Assembly (NCBI RefSeq): GCF_964204865.1
Contig: NC_135263.1
Coordinates: 18,335,426 to 18,399,425, forward strand
Direction of reading: 5' to 3'
Source: Styela clava
Taxonomy: Eukaryota; Chordata; Ascidiacea; Stolidobranchia; Styelidae
Length of the DNA stretch: 64,000 nucleotides
Position 1 is the first letter of the stretch; each line of letters begins with the position of its first letter. Of the stretch, positions 24,988-38,200 are shown in pieces. A program made the translations under genes and the position numbers. The notes beneath the pieces were generated by a model. The model was not told the DNA's origin. It saw only the letters and a list, made by a program, of their open reading frames with translations, and did no database searches.

Positions 24988-26726
24988 AATTTTTGTGCGT
25001 TCTGACTTCATGTTTTTCATTTTTCACTATCAATAATCAAATTTGTCCCGTGGTGCAGCAACGATGATATTGGTAATGACGAAGTCGAATGAGATGATTG
25101 AATGTTTAACCATAAGTAATAGAAGTCAATGCGCCAAACGCTAACAAAATAATGATGTATTCCATGACTCCAGCAACCATTCTTTAATTGTCGGAGAAAT
25201 GTTGTAAAAAATGTATCATCAAATAGCGAACTGCGCACAAGCCCAGTTACAAAAAGAAACTGATACCTAACGATATCTTAAAGAACCTCTCTATCGACTT
25301 AATTTGCGGTCGAAGTTATCAAAGATATACAAGCGCACAATCTTATCCACCACGGTTGATTCATTCGGAGGAAGGATTGAAGCCCAATAGGGCCCCATAT
25401 GATACACTTTATTAGAAGTTTATGCTTTTTGATCAATTTTTTCAATCAAGTCTCAAATTTAGTCTGCATGTTCCCTGAGTATTTATTGAAACAATAAACC
25501 TATGAGGGCGTGGTGTACTTTTGGGGACCATCTGTGACCCACTGGGCTCTAGCCCTATTTATAAATGGTATGGATAAGGACTGACAAACAAGAAGACAAA
25601 ACAAGAACGCTCTGAAAAGTTGAATGTCATATATTCTGCTGAATTCAATTTATTGTTTTATTCGGTAATATGACCTCAGATTCTTCAAATTATTGAAAGA
25701 TGATTTTTCTCAACTTTTTTTAGAAAAGGAAGAATACTTAGTTTTTTTTTTTTTTACAGTTCAGTGATAGTTTTCACACTCAGCATAATTTATAAAAACA
25801 AGAGAGTATGTATCACTTTTGCTTATCTGAATAATCAAGATGGAATGTTTTCATTGCTGTATCTAATTTCGTTGGCAATTTTACTTAAATTACCATTATT
25901 AGTTATTATTCAAAAACGTACGTAGCAAGTTTTATGATTAAATAATAATATTTTTATAATATAATATTTTATTAAGTATACATATATGGGAAAAGTGTGG
26001 AATAAGTTGCCACGCGGGGCAAGTTTGACATGCGGGTTAAGTTGGGAAAGTGGGGTACGTGGGACAAATGCTACGCGACATGTAATTACAACAAATTATT
26101 AAATCTAGTTAATCTGGATCCTCCACTTTGTTTATAAACAATAAAATTTACTAGAAAATAAAATTAGCATCTTTTAAGTTTTTGTTGAAAATTCAAGCGA
26201 TACGGGGGAATCAGTTTTGCAGAAATTCAAAATCTTACTAGCCAAATTTGATTTTCCCACTATTCCTTTCAAATGATTTAGTAAATTTGAGTGTTCCTTT
26301 CAAATGCCTATATTTACTAAATGGCTAAATTTTAGTGAGAGAACAGCGGGTGTTGTTTCGCAATTATTTCAGGTGCATGTTTTTTACGTACTATAGATCA
26401 GAAGGTGCGCCTGTCTTCGACCCAACCATGGGTATGGACTCAGTTAAAATAGGATCACCCTGGTGGGAAAGTTCATGAGACGGACACGACGAGTATGATT
26501 TGTTTATGTTTTATTCTGCAATCTTATGTTACCACCCAGAACGAAATCAGGCGAATCACCCAACGTTAGATCACTTCAGCACTATATAAAACGTGCTAAA
26601 AAATAGGATTTATCGTAACATTTTGTTATTCAGTTAGTTGCATACAAAACGACAAATACTGAAATGTGTAGGTTGTTTCTACTGATAAGCAAATACAATA
26701 GAATAAAAACCTTTTTGTATAAACAG

Positions 26727-27748
26727 TAGGAAAGGGACGAGTCCGGCATTACAGAGATTCGACGAATCCGAGTAATAGCTCAAGGACTCGAATCGAATCC
26801 TCCGAGTCCGTGACGTCATAATGTAAAAGTAGAAAAACACGTTTTTGACCATATTACAGCATCGCGAGCTCACAAACATACGTCGTAGCTCATATTTTTT
26901 GCCTAATGGTTCCGCAGATAGCTGTTGGATCAATTTAAAAATATATATTTTTATTTTTTTTTGGCGACCATAATACAAACGTAAACGTGGGTCAATGTGC
27001 GCCCTGGCTGTGAACTGGATTTCCAGCCCACCACCTTGCGTCAATTCTGGGCGGCTTTAAAAATTCTCACATGTCAATATGAAAAATAAAAAGTTTTTGA
27101 CTACAATGCTTCCCATAATTCCAGATATTTCTAGCCTTAAATTTACTATGTGGCGTGCGCAAATGGTAGAGAGATGCCACTCGTCGTCAATACAATGATT
27201 GCAATTTAGTAGTTCATGTAAACGTTCTAAAACGCTCCATGCTTTCCATTGCTCCCTTATTATAGAAAGGATTGCACGTAATAAACTCGATTTAAAAGAG
27301 GTATCGATGAGATTCCCCATTGAGTTGATCCAGAGCATGCTTCATTTTTACGCGAATCAAAAACTCAAAAATATTGCGCTAACACATATTTTATTGTGTA
27401 TCAAAAAGGATAGATAGTTTGAAGGCGACTGGCACAACATCATTGTTATAAGCGATCAATAGTTTTTAACATGCGTTATATTATCTGGATATCTGTTGTC
27501 GCTTTTATTAGGAGTGTTTATAGTACACGTGAGGGATATTTTTACAGATTTACCTTTGAATTTTAACTCGTTAAGGTATGTAGTGAGATTTATAGAGGCA
27601 ACAGTACAAATATAGGCGTAAATTAGTAAAAACAGAATTGATTATAGACTCGGTAAAAATGACGTGGACTCGGAATCGAATCCGAGTCCAAAAAATGCGT
27701 GGATTCGACTCGAATCCAAGTCCGGATCCGAATCCCGGCCCATCCCTA
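26727..27748. mobile_element. hAT element (1022 bp) inserted in the dead fourth unit
   Basis: Perfect 8-bp duplications ATAAACAG (26719-26726, 27749-27756) flank terminal inverted repeats: left TAGGAAAGGGACGAGTCCGG, right the complement of TAGGGATGGGCCGGGATTCGG. Both ends are rich in GAATCCGAGTCC. On the minus strand an open stretch at 27057-27338 with LERLHELLN and DDEWHLS vaguely resembles the C-terminal part of hAT transposases and may be a decayed remnant. It disrupts the presumed promoter-distal region of the relic CCP gene. Confidence 0.8.
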
Positions 27749-27987
27749 ATAAACAGGCAGACAGCATTCGGTTTTGAAATATGGAAGTAAAAAAATTATT
27801 AAAATACAACACACACACACCACTTTGACGCATGACACACCAGCGGAAAAAAACTTGCCATGTCAGTTACATTTTTAAAGAAATAAATTGATGACAGAAA
27901 AATTTTAAACACCGCGGATTCACAACTAACGACGCATTTCATTACAACTTCTTCTTACATCCACACGGTTTGAAAGAATACAGGAAA

Positions 27988-28089
27988 ATGAGTAAATTAT
28001 CTATCGCCGTATTACTGGCAATTATTGGCGTATCCTATGCTGCACGTGGGGAGAACACGGCATTTGCCGTTTTATTTTATCTGATTTAA
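27988..28089 (+). pseudogene. Relic of a fourth CCP gene: exon 1 only, donor lost
   Basis: ATG AGT AAA TTA and the rest of the signal-peptide exon are recognisable, with F9L and L17Y changes. Where the intact copies have GGTGGTGAGTAC this copy has CGTGGGGAGAAC, which destroys the GTGAGT donor. Reading through gives about 33 codons to a TAA inside former intron 1. No exon 2 or exon 3 sequence follows before homology stops near 28245. The 5' flank is still alignable (27757-27987). Confidence 0.85.
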
Positions 28090-28688
28090 TTTTCATACGA
28101 GTATTTGTTCAGATCAGAATCACGTGGGCCGACACAGAGAAGAGGAGTCCCCTAGAATTAGGGACGCACGCTGCCAAGCAGGAGGCAGCTAGAAGCGATA
28201 AACAGTTTTTTAGAGATCAACAATGGTGGTGTACGCCGTACAGAAGCTAAACCAATTTTTATTGAGAAAAATTATTAATTAAGAAAATTTTCTCAAAGCA
28301 AAGTCACGTACAATAACTCAGAAGTAAATAAGACTGGTCTCAGAGCAAAGTTACAAGCATCCGCAGATGTGCCGAACTCTTTTGAGACTAAACTCTTTTG
28401 AGACTAAAAAGTGAATTTGGCGGTGAATTATTTAATAAAGGATCCTGATCGTTCAAACGCTATAAACTTAATAACGGTATTAATCGCCTTTCGCCTATTA
28501 TGGGTGGAATGACAAATGCTTTGTCGCGTTTTCGTTTTAGTAAATTTAGTAAAACTTTCCTCATGTTTTTGTTATTTTTACATATATCTTCGTTCGTTAA
28601 ACGATGTTGGTGTATGATTGGAGAGAAGATAAGATTCCCAGTTCAATTTTGTGCAATTTCCAAAATAAGAGAAACGTTTGGGTCCATC

Positions 28689-29150
28689 CAGTGATGAGCT
28701 AGAAAAATCTTAACAATCGGAACGCACCTAATTCGCAAAAATGTAATATGTATATATTTACAACAGGACGCGGACGTTACACAAATTTTTGTTTGTCCTA
28801 AGATAGAGCCGAAGAACTGCAATGAAATATAAGGAAATCATCTGAAATACTTCTGTGTAACATTGCAAGAATATTCATAACAATTCAATACAAATGATAT
28901 TATTAGGATGAATTTCCACGGGTCAAAGGTCGGGGAAACATCTATTGCCCATCACTTATGTACTAATTATTTGCGTGATGTGATGTAAAAATAATTATGA
29001 TGTAACAAAATGTAAGTTAATGACGAGGTTTACCAGAGAAACTAGTCTTTTTGTACCAAAATTTCATTTCAACAACAGGAACGCAAATGCAATAAATTGT
29101 CCAACAACCGGAACGCCGTTCCGGTGCGTTCCGGCTACAGCTTACCACTG
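28689..29150. mobile_element. hAT MITE (462 bp)
   Basis: Ends CAGTGATGAGCT and AGCTTACCACTG are inverted repeats, followed inside by related CGGAACGCACC blocks. Near-perfect 8-bp duplications GGTCCATC (28681-28688) and GGCCCATC (29151-29158) flank it. No coding capacity. Confidence 0.75.
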
Positions 29151-29283
29151 GGCCCATCCAGAAATAAAGTTCTCCCTTGCGTATCAATAGATGTTATTAT
29201 ACAGAGGCTTGTTTGGAAAGAAATGCACGGAATGACGAAGCGCACCTTATAAGGCCAATGCAATATTTTTACCGCGAGTGTGG

Positions 29284-30844
29284 GGGCGGATTAAGCCCTA
29301 TTGGTGCCCTAAGCACTGAAGACTCCAGTGCCCCCTCATGTGTAATTTAATTATAAAAACACTAAACCACATAAGTGTATTATCCATTAAAAATACTCAC
29401 AACCAACAGTAAATAAAACAACTTTTACAAACTTTTTTAGGTTTTTTACCTGTTATAGCCGATATATATATCGGCCGTTTACTGCCGATATGATATTCGG
29501 AAAACACGCAATATCGGGCGATATATCAGTTGATCTCTAATCCTGAAGGAGTGTGACGATAAAGATTCGTGCCTCTAGTCTCAACGTGAATCGAAATACC
29601 AAAGGATACAAGTCACAACTGTAGTTTGAAATTTTACCGGTGCCTAGTGGTCTACCTCAGGGTGGTTCAAGGTTGCTAGGTAGGACCGCAAAAACTTTTG
29701 AGGACATCTCGCGGGCCGCAGGTCGGAGAAAACCCAAACGTGATCGAAATATCGCAAGTTTACCTACTTTAAATTTAATAAACAAATAGAGTTTACCGTT
29801 CTAATCAGACTATTATTATGGTGCATGGGTGGCGTTCTTTTAAAGAAGATATATAAAGCATTCGGTTATCTCAAAGTTAATTCCCGAGAATTACCGTTGT
29901 ATTTTGCGCATCTCGCGTTTAATGTCGCTCAAATTATATTCTTTCATGACAGATATTTCTTGAAATTAAACCATACACTGTGTGATGGGCAAGGAAATAC
30001 GTTTCCGCCGTGTTTTCCTTATGTCACCTTTCTTGCGACACTCATTTTAATACGAATTGTTATATTGAGTAATTTAAAAACTTGCAGCGAGAGCAAGCTT
30101 AATGCCATCGTCAAATACCAACCGAGTCCGTCTAAGTTGGTATTTCGGGACCTAGCTAAAAAAACTGGATTGCGCGGCGTTAAGTCGGCTCTGCGTTTTG
30201 TCACTACTGTCACAAGACCGGCGCTTGAAAACAGAGGAGTGTTTTTACTAAAACAAAGGCACAAAGCGATAGAAAAAGAGTTTGAATCTCGGGATCCAAA
30301 CCCCAGTTGAAATAGTTAAAAAAAACTCAAAAACGTTCCTCCATTAGAGACTAAAATTGTGCAATGTATCACGGATTGTATCAGCATGACAGGGTTTGGA
30401 CCACCCTGGTCTCCCTTATCGAAAAACTCCCGACTTCGCTGACCACTAGATCGTTGAAATGCGATCGTGAAACCGGCACATAGTGTAAATAGTTCATTGG
30501 TCCAATTGTTGAATAGAAATAAAATCTTTTTAAAACAAAAATGCAGCAACAAGGAGAATACTAGAACGAAAAAACAACAACAGTTTAAGAAAACGACTCA
30601 TAGGCCCATTTCGTGTCCAATAAATAAGTTTCAGTGTTCATCTTTAATAAAGAAGATTATTATGATACTTGAAGACGAAAAATAAACGAACATTTTTAAG
30701 TTTGTGTGGTCTGGTGAACTCGTAATATTTTAATAAACACCGATAAACTATATAAAATTCTGCTCTAAAATTTCTGTGGCGCCCCTACTTGCTTGGTGCC
30801 CTAAGCACGTGCTTATATTGTTTAATGGTTAATCCGGCGCTGCG
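29284..30844. mobile_element. Larger DNA-transposon remnant hosting a nested hAT element
   Basis: The outer ends are inverted repeats containing GGCGGATTAA with TTGGTGCCCTAAGCAC on the left, and TTGGTGCCCTAAGCACGTG with TTAATCCGGCGC on the right. A second element (29658-30408) is inserted inside. Exact outer termini and target duplication are uncertain. Confidence 0.5.
29658..30408. mobile_element. Nested hAT element (751 bp)
   Basis: Ends CAGGGTGGTTCAAGG and TTTGGACCACCCTG are inverted repeats, flanked by 8-bp duplications GTCTACCT (29650-29657) and GTCTCCCT (30409-30416). It contains long open frames on both strands (29825-30310 plus; 30019-30264 minus). The minus-strand one resembles the insertion in unit 3 (shared SPLFS and RRAD), so it may be an old transposase fragment. 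Confidence 0.75.
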
Positions 30845-31035
30845 CATGGGTATTGGTTGTTCCGAACTGAGGGCAGGGGTTTGCATGTACTTTAACATAA
30901 ATTAATTCTTCCTTTAGTTTCATGGAGACATCAGAGAAAATTTGATCCATAGTTTTCTTCTTGTTTCATGCTTTAAGACCCATCACTGTGAATTCTGCTG
31001 TAACCAACTAGACATCCACTAGTGTTGGAAAGCAT

Positions 31036-31056
31036 ATATATATGTATATATATGCT
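31036..31056. repeat. AT dinucleotide microsatellite
   Basis: Short run of ATATATAT around a central G between 31036 and 31056. Otherwise 30850-31880 shows no gene or repeat I can name. Confidence 0.5.
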
Positions 31057-31886
31057 AATTCTAATATAGTTTATATAACGACAATATAACAAAAGCACTA
31101 ATTACAGAAAAGCAGATGAATCTACATAAATTATAAAACCTATATTATTTGAGACAAAAATAGTCTGGTATGCGTTATTTCAGCGGAAAATATGTTTCAA
31201 TAAAAGATCCGGCACAGAGATCGAGTATATCTTGACCTCGATTCAATAAGTTTACTGCAATTTATAATAATGCAACATATTATTCAAGGGTATTGGTATG
31301 TATTTAAACCACTACAGCGTTTGTCAAATGCACCGCCCAATAGAACTAGCATACGGTTCAAAATAATACAGAGAACCCTCTAACTATTACGCCGAGTTCT
31401 CAGTAGTAGGCTACGTCATCAACGAGACACACTAATTTGCGTTCGATTTTGGCAGGGTTGACTTTCAAAAATTTGAGTCCCTTTAACAAAATATACCAAA
31501 CTAAATCAATTTTTCCAGTTTTCCCCTCGAGAATAATAAATTTTCATCTGTAATGTTTTCTTTATCAGCAATTGAGGCCATATCTAGGCTTGATATCCAG
31601 TCTGTTCGGGTTATTAGCGTATGTATATTACCTGTAATTGAATTTTTGTATTTTACAAAATTTAAATATTTGTTCATGACGTCATTATGTTTTTAACAAA
31701 CATTTATAGGTAATTATGGCACTTTGTAACGCCATTATTAAAGAGGAGCATTGCAAATGAAATAGCCTACAGGCCCGAGTAAATGGAATATACATATTGC
31801 GAATTTTGAACTACATGATTGAAGAATTTTTATATGTTTTTCGTTTATTTCTACATTTTCAATAGTACATCACTGTAAAAGCAATA

Positions 31887-32212
31887 CCGTGTTTCCCCGA
31901 AAACAAGGCAGTGTCCCTTTTTCAATTTTCTTTCAAAAAATATCACAAGGGCTTAATTTGGATGTTCTTTTATTCTCATTTATCAAGAACAAAATTACAA
32001 AGTGGAGCATACAAAATATGAAAACCGATATCCATTTACTTATAAATAACACGTTTAAATAACTGATACCATATTATTATTAATCATTTAGAACGTGTAG
32101 GAGAGATTTCTTGCTATCGACTAGGTCAAAAAAAAATTTTTTCGCTACTAGGTTGCTTATATTAAAATCATTTTTGAAATTCAGGCTAGATCTTATTTTC
32201 GGGGAAACAGGG
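31887..32212. mobile_element. MITE with TA target duplication (326 bp)
   Basis: Terminal inverted repeats CCGTGTTTCCCCGAAAA and TTTTCGGGGAAACAGGG, each bordered by TA. TA duplication suggests a Tc1/mariner or pogo type origin. It lies directly downstream (3') of the minus-strand receptor gene and contains a minus-strand AATAAA at 31968-31973 that could serve as that gene's poly(A) signal. Confidence 0.7.
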
Positions 32213-32280
32213 TAAACACCTCGCGAAAAAAAAAAATTGTAGAAAGAAAGCGATGGTTATTGTTGCATAATCTTCGTAAT

Positions 32281-35200
32281 CTAGAGATTCCGGACAATAG
32301 AATTCATTTCCACATACACGGATTGCTCTCCTTCTTCAAATGTGACATTGCAGTTTTGGGTATTAGAAGATCTATCAACATTTTCTAATGCTGAATTAGC
32401 AAAGGGAGCGACAACACCAATTTCTTCGTATACATTTGGGATAGCCATAGCAGAAGGCATCATGCTGGCAAAAGGGGTTGTCGTTGGTGATGTTGTGGCA
32501 ACTTCTGTGTTTTGTAGGTTAACTGATTTTCTACAAAAATACAAATATTGGAGTGAATTAAAATCAATATACATCGGCAGTATGCTAATATTTTTGTTTT
32601 TGGTAATTTTGTCTTAATTTGAAAACTAGACTTGCAGTTTATGAATAATTTCTGTTTTTCAATCGAAGGTATAGGCTACATTACTACACATAATAGTAAA
32701 TGCGACTAGAACGATAGAAGGATAGGATGGATATATTTAGTACTTATCTTTTCACTAGTTACAAAATTGCATCAAATATTTGAGTCGTATACGCAGAAAA
32801 TCAATCAGTAATGTCTCTAGTAAATAATGACCTTCTAATAGAGTGTTTGATGGAGCTGTATAATTCTGCAACCGCAAACTCCAAACAAGTAGCGTTTCAA
32901 AGTCTCACCTTTTTTTCCAAATGCAGATTGCAAGGATTCCAGCAAATGCAAGAAATGCAGCGATTACTACTGATGGTGGAATGACGATATAATATAGATA
33001 TTGAGTAAGGATTTTGGTGTCAATTTCTGTGTGATTGTTCTCTCCGTATTCTGTTTTAAGACGATAGGAACTGGTTTTACGCAGTTTGGTACGCGAAGTA
33101 TGTCCATAAGTACGTGCTTCGGATTCCATTACTTCCTTGTCGTCGATCGGAGTTGAATTGATCAATGATTTGCTTGCGTGTTTAATATTATTTGTTGACA
33201 ACAAATCTGTTGTAGAGCTTTGTTTTGCGTTTTGCTTGTCTACTGCAAAATATGTATATGGAATGAGATAAAAACATTTTTGGTTGGAAACTCTTAGTTT
33301 CCTCGAGTTAATATTTTTTCATATCATCTCATTTCTTTCATCAGAGCGTCATGTTCTCTTAATGAACTCATTTGTAGATTTTGATTCTGATATAATATTC
33401 TGACAAAATAAAATCTCCTGTTTTCGTTTTTACATTATCTATTAGCGTATTTCAATGCAGTTCTATATCAATATGTAAATGTGTATTCGTAAGCACTGAA
33501 GTCTGGTAACACTGGCTATATTTATATTTATTATTTATATATGATATCACCGTACGAACAAATTAAGATTCGCAATTCACCTCAAATAACTTACTACATT
33601 GGCTTAACTATATGCTAGAAAACTAGATTTTTTTTAGTATTTGCAACAACCTGCACTTTTGGCTGGATTTACTTGTTACGTTTAAAATTGCTGCATGAAG
33701 TCAAAATACCACGAGTAAAAAAAGTTGACATCAACGCTAGTGTTGTCGTATGAATTTACATACGTTATATTTTGTCGATGTTTGGATGTAGAATGAATTA
33801 CTTAAAACTCCGAACTACTTACTGACGGTTGACGAACTTTTGGATGTGCTTTGAACGCTTATTTGTCGGTTTGATGAAACAGTGTGAGCATCGAACGAAG
33901 AACTGTAAGTTGCGGCTGTTGTTGTCAAACTCGATTTTGTGTGTGTGGTAGTTTCTAGTATGAGAAAAATAATATAATTTCCAAATATTTGTGATAAGGT
34001 ACAATATAATTGCTTCAAGCATTCCAAATATACCTTCCAAAACAAAAACAGTAGTTAGTAGATTTATTATAGCAGGGGTTCTCAACCTGGGGTTCGCGAA
34101 CCCCCAGGGGTTCACGAGAAGATTTCCAGGGGTACATGGATGTCAGTCGAGTTTTGTGTGTTTTTTCTTTCATAATCTTTTAACAAAAGAAAACTAAGTA
34201 ACTACCAGATGAAAATTAATGCCAATTGAAAATCAGAGAAATTTTCACTGATCTAGCGTTGTTGTGATTGTGACGCAACAATGTGAAATGCACGACTTTT
34301 CAGCCAAACTGGGAAATCTCAAAGACAATGTGCTGCGAGCATTGCAGAAAGTGATGTGCTCACCGAAACTTGAGGAAGATTTCAAGAATTTATTAGTTGG
34401 GTGGAGGACAAGGGCAATAACATCAACACAAATATTTAATTCAGTTACAGCATCAGTTGATCAATAAATTGTCGTTGTAGCGAATTGTCAGCCAATATAT
34501 CACAACTTTGTTTGATGTCTGATTATTGGGGGTTCGCGTTAATTGTTTCGTGACTCGGGGGGTAACTAACAGAAAAAAGGTTGAGAACCCCTGTATTATA
34601 GTTACAGCCCGTGTTTTATTCATAAGGATTACTCTATTCATTTTCTGATATTCCATTAGGGAATAAAGCTGCTCTGCAAAACGGAAAAATGCAGCTTAAA
34701 AGTGAAGACCACTTAGCAGAGTATTATCACATCAGTGAACACTATAGTATACTGCATATGTTGGAAATTAACGTAAATTAATTCGTGCTTTGGCTTCAAC
34801 GGGACTCAAATCCTTCATTTGAATGCAGTTTATACCTTTTGCGTATTTGATGAATTCGTAGTGAACTTTGAACTGAAGCGCAGAAGGGTCACATGTATAA
34901 TTTATATATGGTTCAGTCACATTCTCCGTATAAATTTTACACCCGCTGACTCTTGATGAATCTCCTTCGCGTTTAGATGTCCGAACCACATAACAAATAG
35001 AGTCATTTGATGAATTAAAATTTATGTGTCGAATTGTAGCACCACCTGAAAAATCATTATTATAGTCTTATGTTATTTGAGTGAAAAGTTGTATTTTTTC
35101 CATTTTTTAGCGTTGTTGCACCCAAGTGCCACGAGCTAAACTATTCTAAAAATAACAGTCTCTACGGCTCTATGAAGGTTCTAAAAAAATTCGCCGCAGG

Positions 35201-38200
35201 AAATTTTGCCGCATAGGAAAAATCGCCGTATGAAAAATCGCCTTATTTAAAAAAGATTCGTTATTTAAAAACACACCCTAACCCCATAAACCTAACGGTT
35301 TTAATCACACATACTTGTTTTACAGCAAAAGTCTCTTGCGATTTTACCGGACACGCTCAATAACATTTCAAAAAGTATACGAATTTACTAACTGATTTTG
35401 GACGCAAATAGCAAGTCCTTTTTTGTCTGGAATGTAGTACTCGTGAAATTCCATTTCAAGGCGTTGAAACCGGAAGGAAATACAAAATGCCAATCGCACT
35501 TCCTATTTCTAACACAATCTCTGACGTTTTTTGGACTAACGATGGTTCCACTACGGTCCGTTATCTGTTGTCCGCAGCGATGAACTTTCTTTGACAAGTT
35601 GCATCCTGCATAGAATATGTGTGGTAAAATTTATGCTTTATAAGGATTCCTACGAATCATAATTTGAATCAAACATTGGGTGTTATGAACTAACAAGTTT
35701 TGCAGATTCGTAAAATGAGATTTCATTTAAATGTCGAGTAGTTCAGGGATGGCATTACGGGAAGCGAGGTGTCTACTGGACTTTTTTTTGTTATATCGCA
35801 AGTCGGTACACAGATATTTGTATTACGAAATTGAAATATATTATATTATAGATCGATTTGGTGGATTCTAATCGCAAGCGTCGCTAACATTTTATCAGAT
35901 TACGTCCGAAGCACCAAATTCTTTGGTTTTACGCGGATCTGCATATATCTCGACAAGTATAGTCTTGAATATTCGCAGACCGAGTTTTGCATTTTAGCCT
36001 TGAATATGAGGAAGCAAGATAAACAAAGGTGGCCACAAAACTATCAATGTCTTCTCACAATAATAGTCTTCCTTTACGCAGAGTAGAAAGCAGTATGCGG
36101 GGATAATCTTATAATACCGCTGTTAATGATCGTGAACATGAATATGCAGCTCTAACCCCAGTTACGGCTCGCGACAATTGCTTTTTGAAAATTGATCCCG
36201 TTGCTTGAACATAAACAGCTATAGTAGCGCGCAGTCAACGCGTAATTTAGGATAATGCCAGCTACAAACCGACTACGAGTCCTTCTCAAATCAAGCTTAA
36301 AAGTAACACATCTGAAAGTCTATCTTCCACAATGGGATGGTTGGTGGTTGGTGACTCCAACGTACGATCGCGTTTCAGTCGTCACTTACAGTGTTCTGAG
36401 TTTACCAAATAAATTGCTTGGCAGGTGTAGGTTTAACAGACAAATTTAACCAGCAAGTTAACGCGTTACAAAAAGACATACTGATCTTCACAACGCCTGA
36501 ATAGCCTGTGCAAAGCTCCTGACTAGATCAGGGGTGGGCAACCCCTGGCACGCGTGCCAAACTTGGCATGTAAGCGGATTTTGGAAACGAGATCTTTCCC
36601 TTCAGATAAAAATGTTTCGTTGGTATTATCTGATGCAGTGGTTCCCAACTTTTCTACCCTGGTTGACCGGTAAAATTAAATAAAATGTATTCACGGACCT
36701 TCAAAAATTGAAAATAATAACATTATATATTTGCGTAATGTCGGGCAATCACTACGCTTTTAGAAAAAAAAAGGCACATATCAAAACATTTCACATAAAG
36801 AAAAACAACAAATAATGTGCCGGCCAAAAATTGAAATTGGTGGAACATAAAATGATAACATATTTTTGCGTAATAAAATGCAGTGCTGGGCACCCTTTAT
36901 GCGTAAAAAAGGCACACATCTCACATAAAAAAAACGTGTACCCGTACATGCCAAATCATGTACGAGCGCAATTAACTCAAAATGAGAATTTCGCTACTGT
37001 TTCGTTTCCAATTCAGGATTGCAAGCGAGACACCGAAAAAAGTTCTGCAACACGTAGCTCTGCAGTGGATCAAAGTCGATTTAGTTGCTTCGTTTTAATT
37101 GAAGTTAGAAGTAACTAGTTGGAAATTCTGACAATAGTTTCATTGCTCGATTACTTAACGATGGGTATTCGTTATCAACAGAGCTCAAAAATGAATTGTG
37201 ACAGTGATTCATTTAGTAATCTGGACTGTAAAGTAGAGGTTTCGTTGGCTTAATCATATCAATCTCTCTGCAGTTGATCGACGCCTCAAACAAAATGAAT
37301 TTATATTTAATGATAAAGTCGTTGCTACCTTAGCACCAGGCTCAAAATCCTGCTGTGCATCACACGGAAAAGATCTCAGCGACCTATGCTTTTGTTGCGC
37401 GTCTCGTGGCCGCCTGCAGGGTCGAACAAGTTCATATCTCGATGGGTGTCAAGGTGAAGCTCTGGATTATTATACTGTTCTCAGTTTTCTGGTTTAAACA
37501 AAGAAATATTCATAACCTTTTGTTTGGATGGTAATATTAATCAAGAATAGCATGCAGAACGAAGAAAGCACGCATGCTGATTTTCAGGTTTCTGAATCTT
37601 GCGAGATTTGACGAAGCGCATTCGCGATGAATCGGAACCGAAAAAGCTAAAAGTGTGATTACTCGGCACCAAGACGTCGCCGGGCCGTTAATACCGCAAT
37701 TATCAAACAGCAATATGACGTCAGAAGAGAAATTGCGTAATAAACCAACGTAAGTTCGTCTTGTCAAAGATAAATTAAGCACAACCGGTGTATAGCAAAA
37801 CGATATAATTTGCCGACGTTTCGAATTTCTATCCAGAAAAACTTCATCATGGCATGATATGAAGAGTACACTATCGTATATATATAGAGTAGAAAAATAA
37901 AAAGATAGTAAAAATTAAACGGCTGAAAAACTGAAAAAAGAGACAATATACATTCGTCTTATTAATCAAGAAATGCATGCAGAACGAAAAAGGCACGCAT
38001 GGTGATTTCCAGCTTTCTGAATCTTGTGAGAATTGGCTGAGCGCTTTCGCGATGAATCGGAACCGTAAAAGCTAAAAGTGTGATTACTCGGCACCAAGAT
38101 GTCGCTGGGCCATTAATACCTCATTCATCAAACCGCAATATGACGACGGGAGAGAAATTGTATGATAAACCTACGTAGCTTCGTCTTCGGTAAAGCGATT

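Larger units (their letters stand above)
17568..26240 (+). repeat. Tandem unit 3, the more diverged copy, carrying CCP gene 3
   Basis: Homology to units 1 and 2 starts in the same place (AATTGTTCATTTGG near 17560) and fades near 26240. It lacks the roughly 1.4-kb block that units 1 and 2 have between AAATGACATT and TAATAGGCTTCAG (1629-3050 in unit 1), which includes their hAT element. It carries its own insertions at about 18652-19210 and about 20025-20515. The gene lies at 21282-22345 and the 280 bp before its ATG are almost unchanged from the other units. The right boundary is approximate. Confidence 0.85.
26460..28245 (+). repeat. Decayed fourth unit of the array
   Basis: Patches here match the region upstream of CCP gene 3 in the same order: 26510-26580 resembles 20270-20345, 26655-26710 resembles 20940-20998, and 27757-28240 resembles 21025-21545. 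The match is interrupted by a hAT element at 26727-27748 flanked by an 8-bp duplication. Homology ends near 28245, before the place where exon 2 should be, so the unit is truncated. I infer an older copy at the array edge that is no longer homogenised. Confidence 0.75.
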
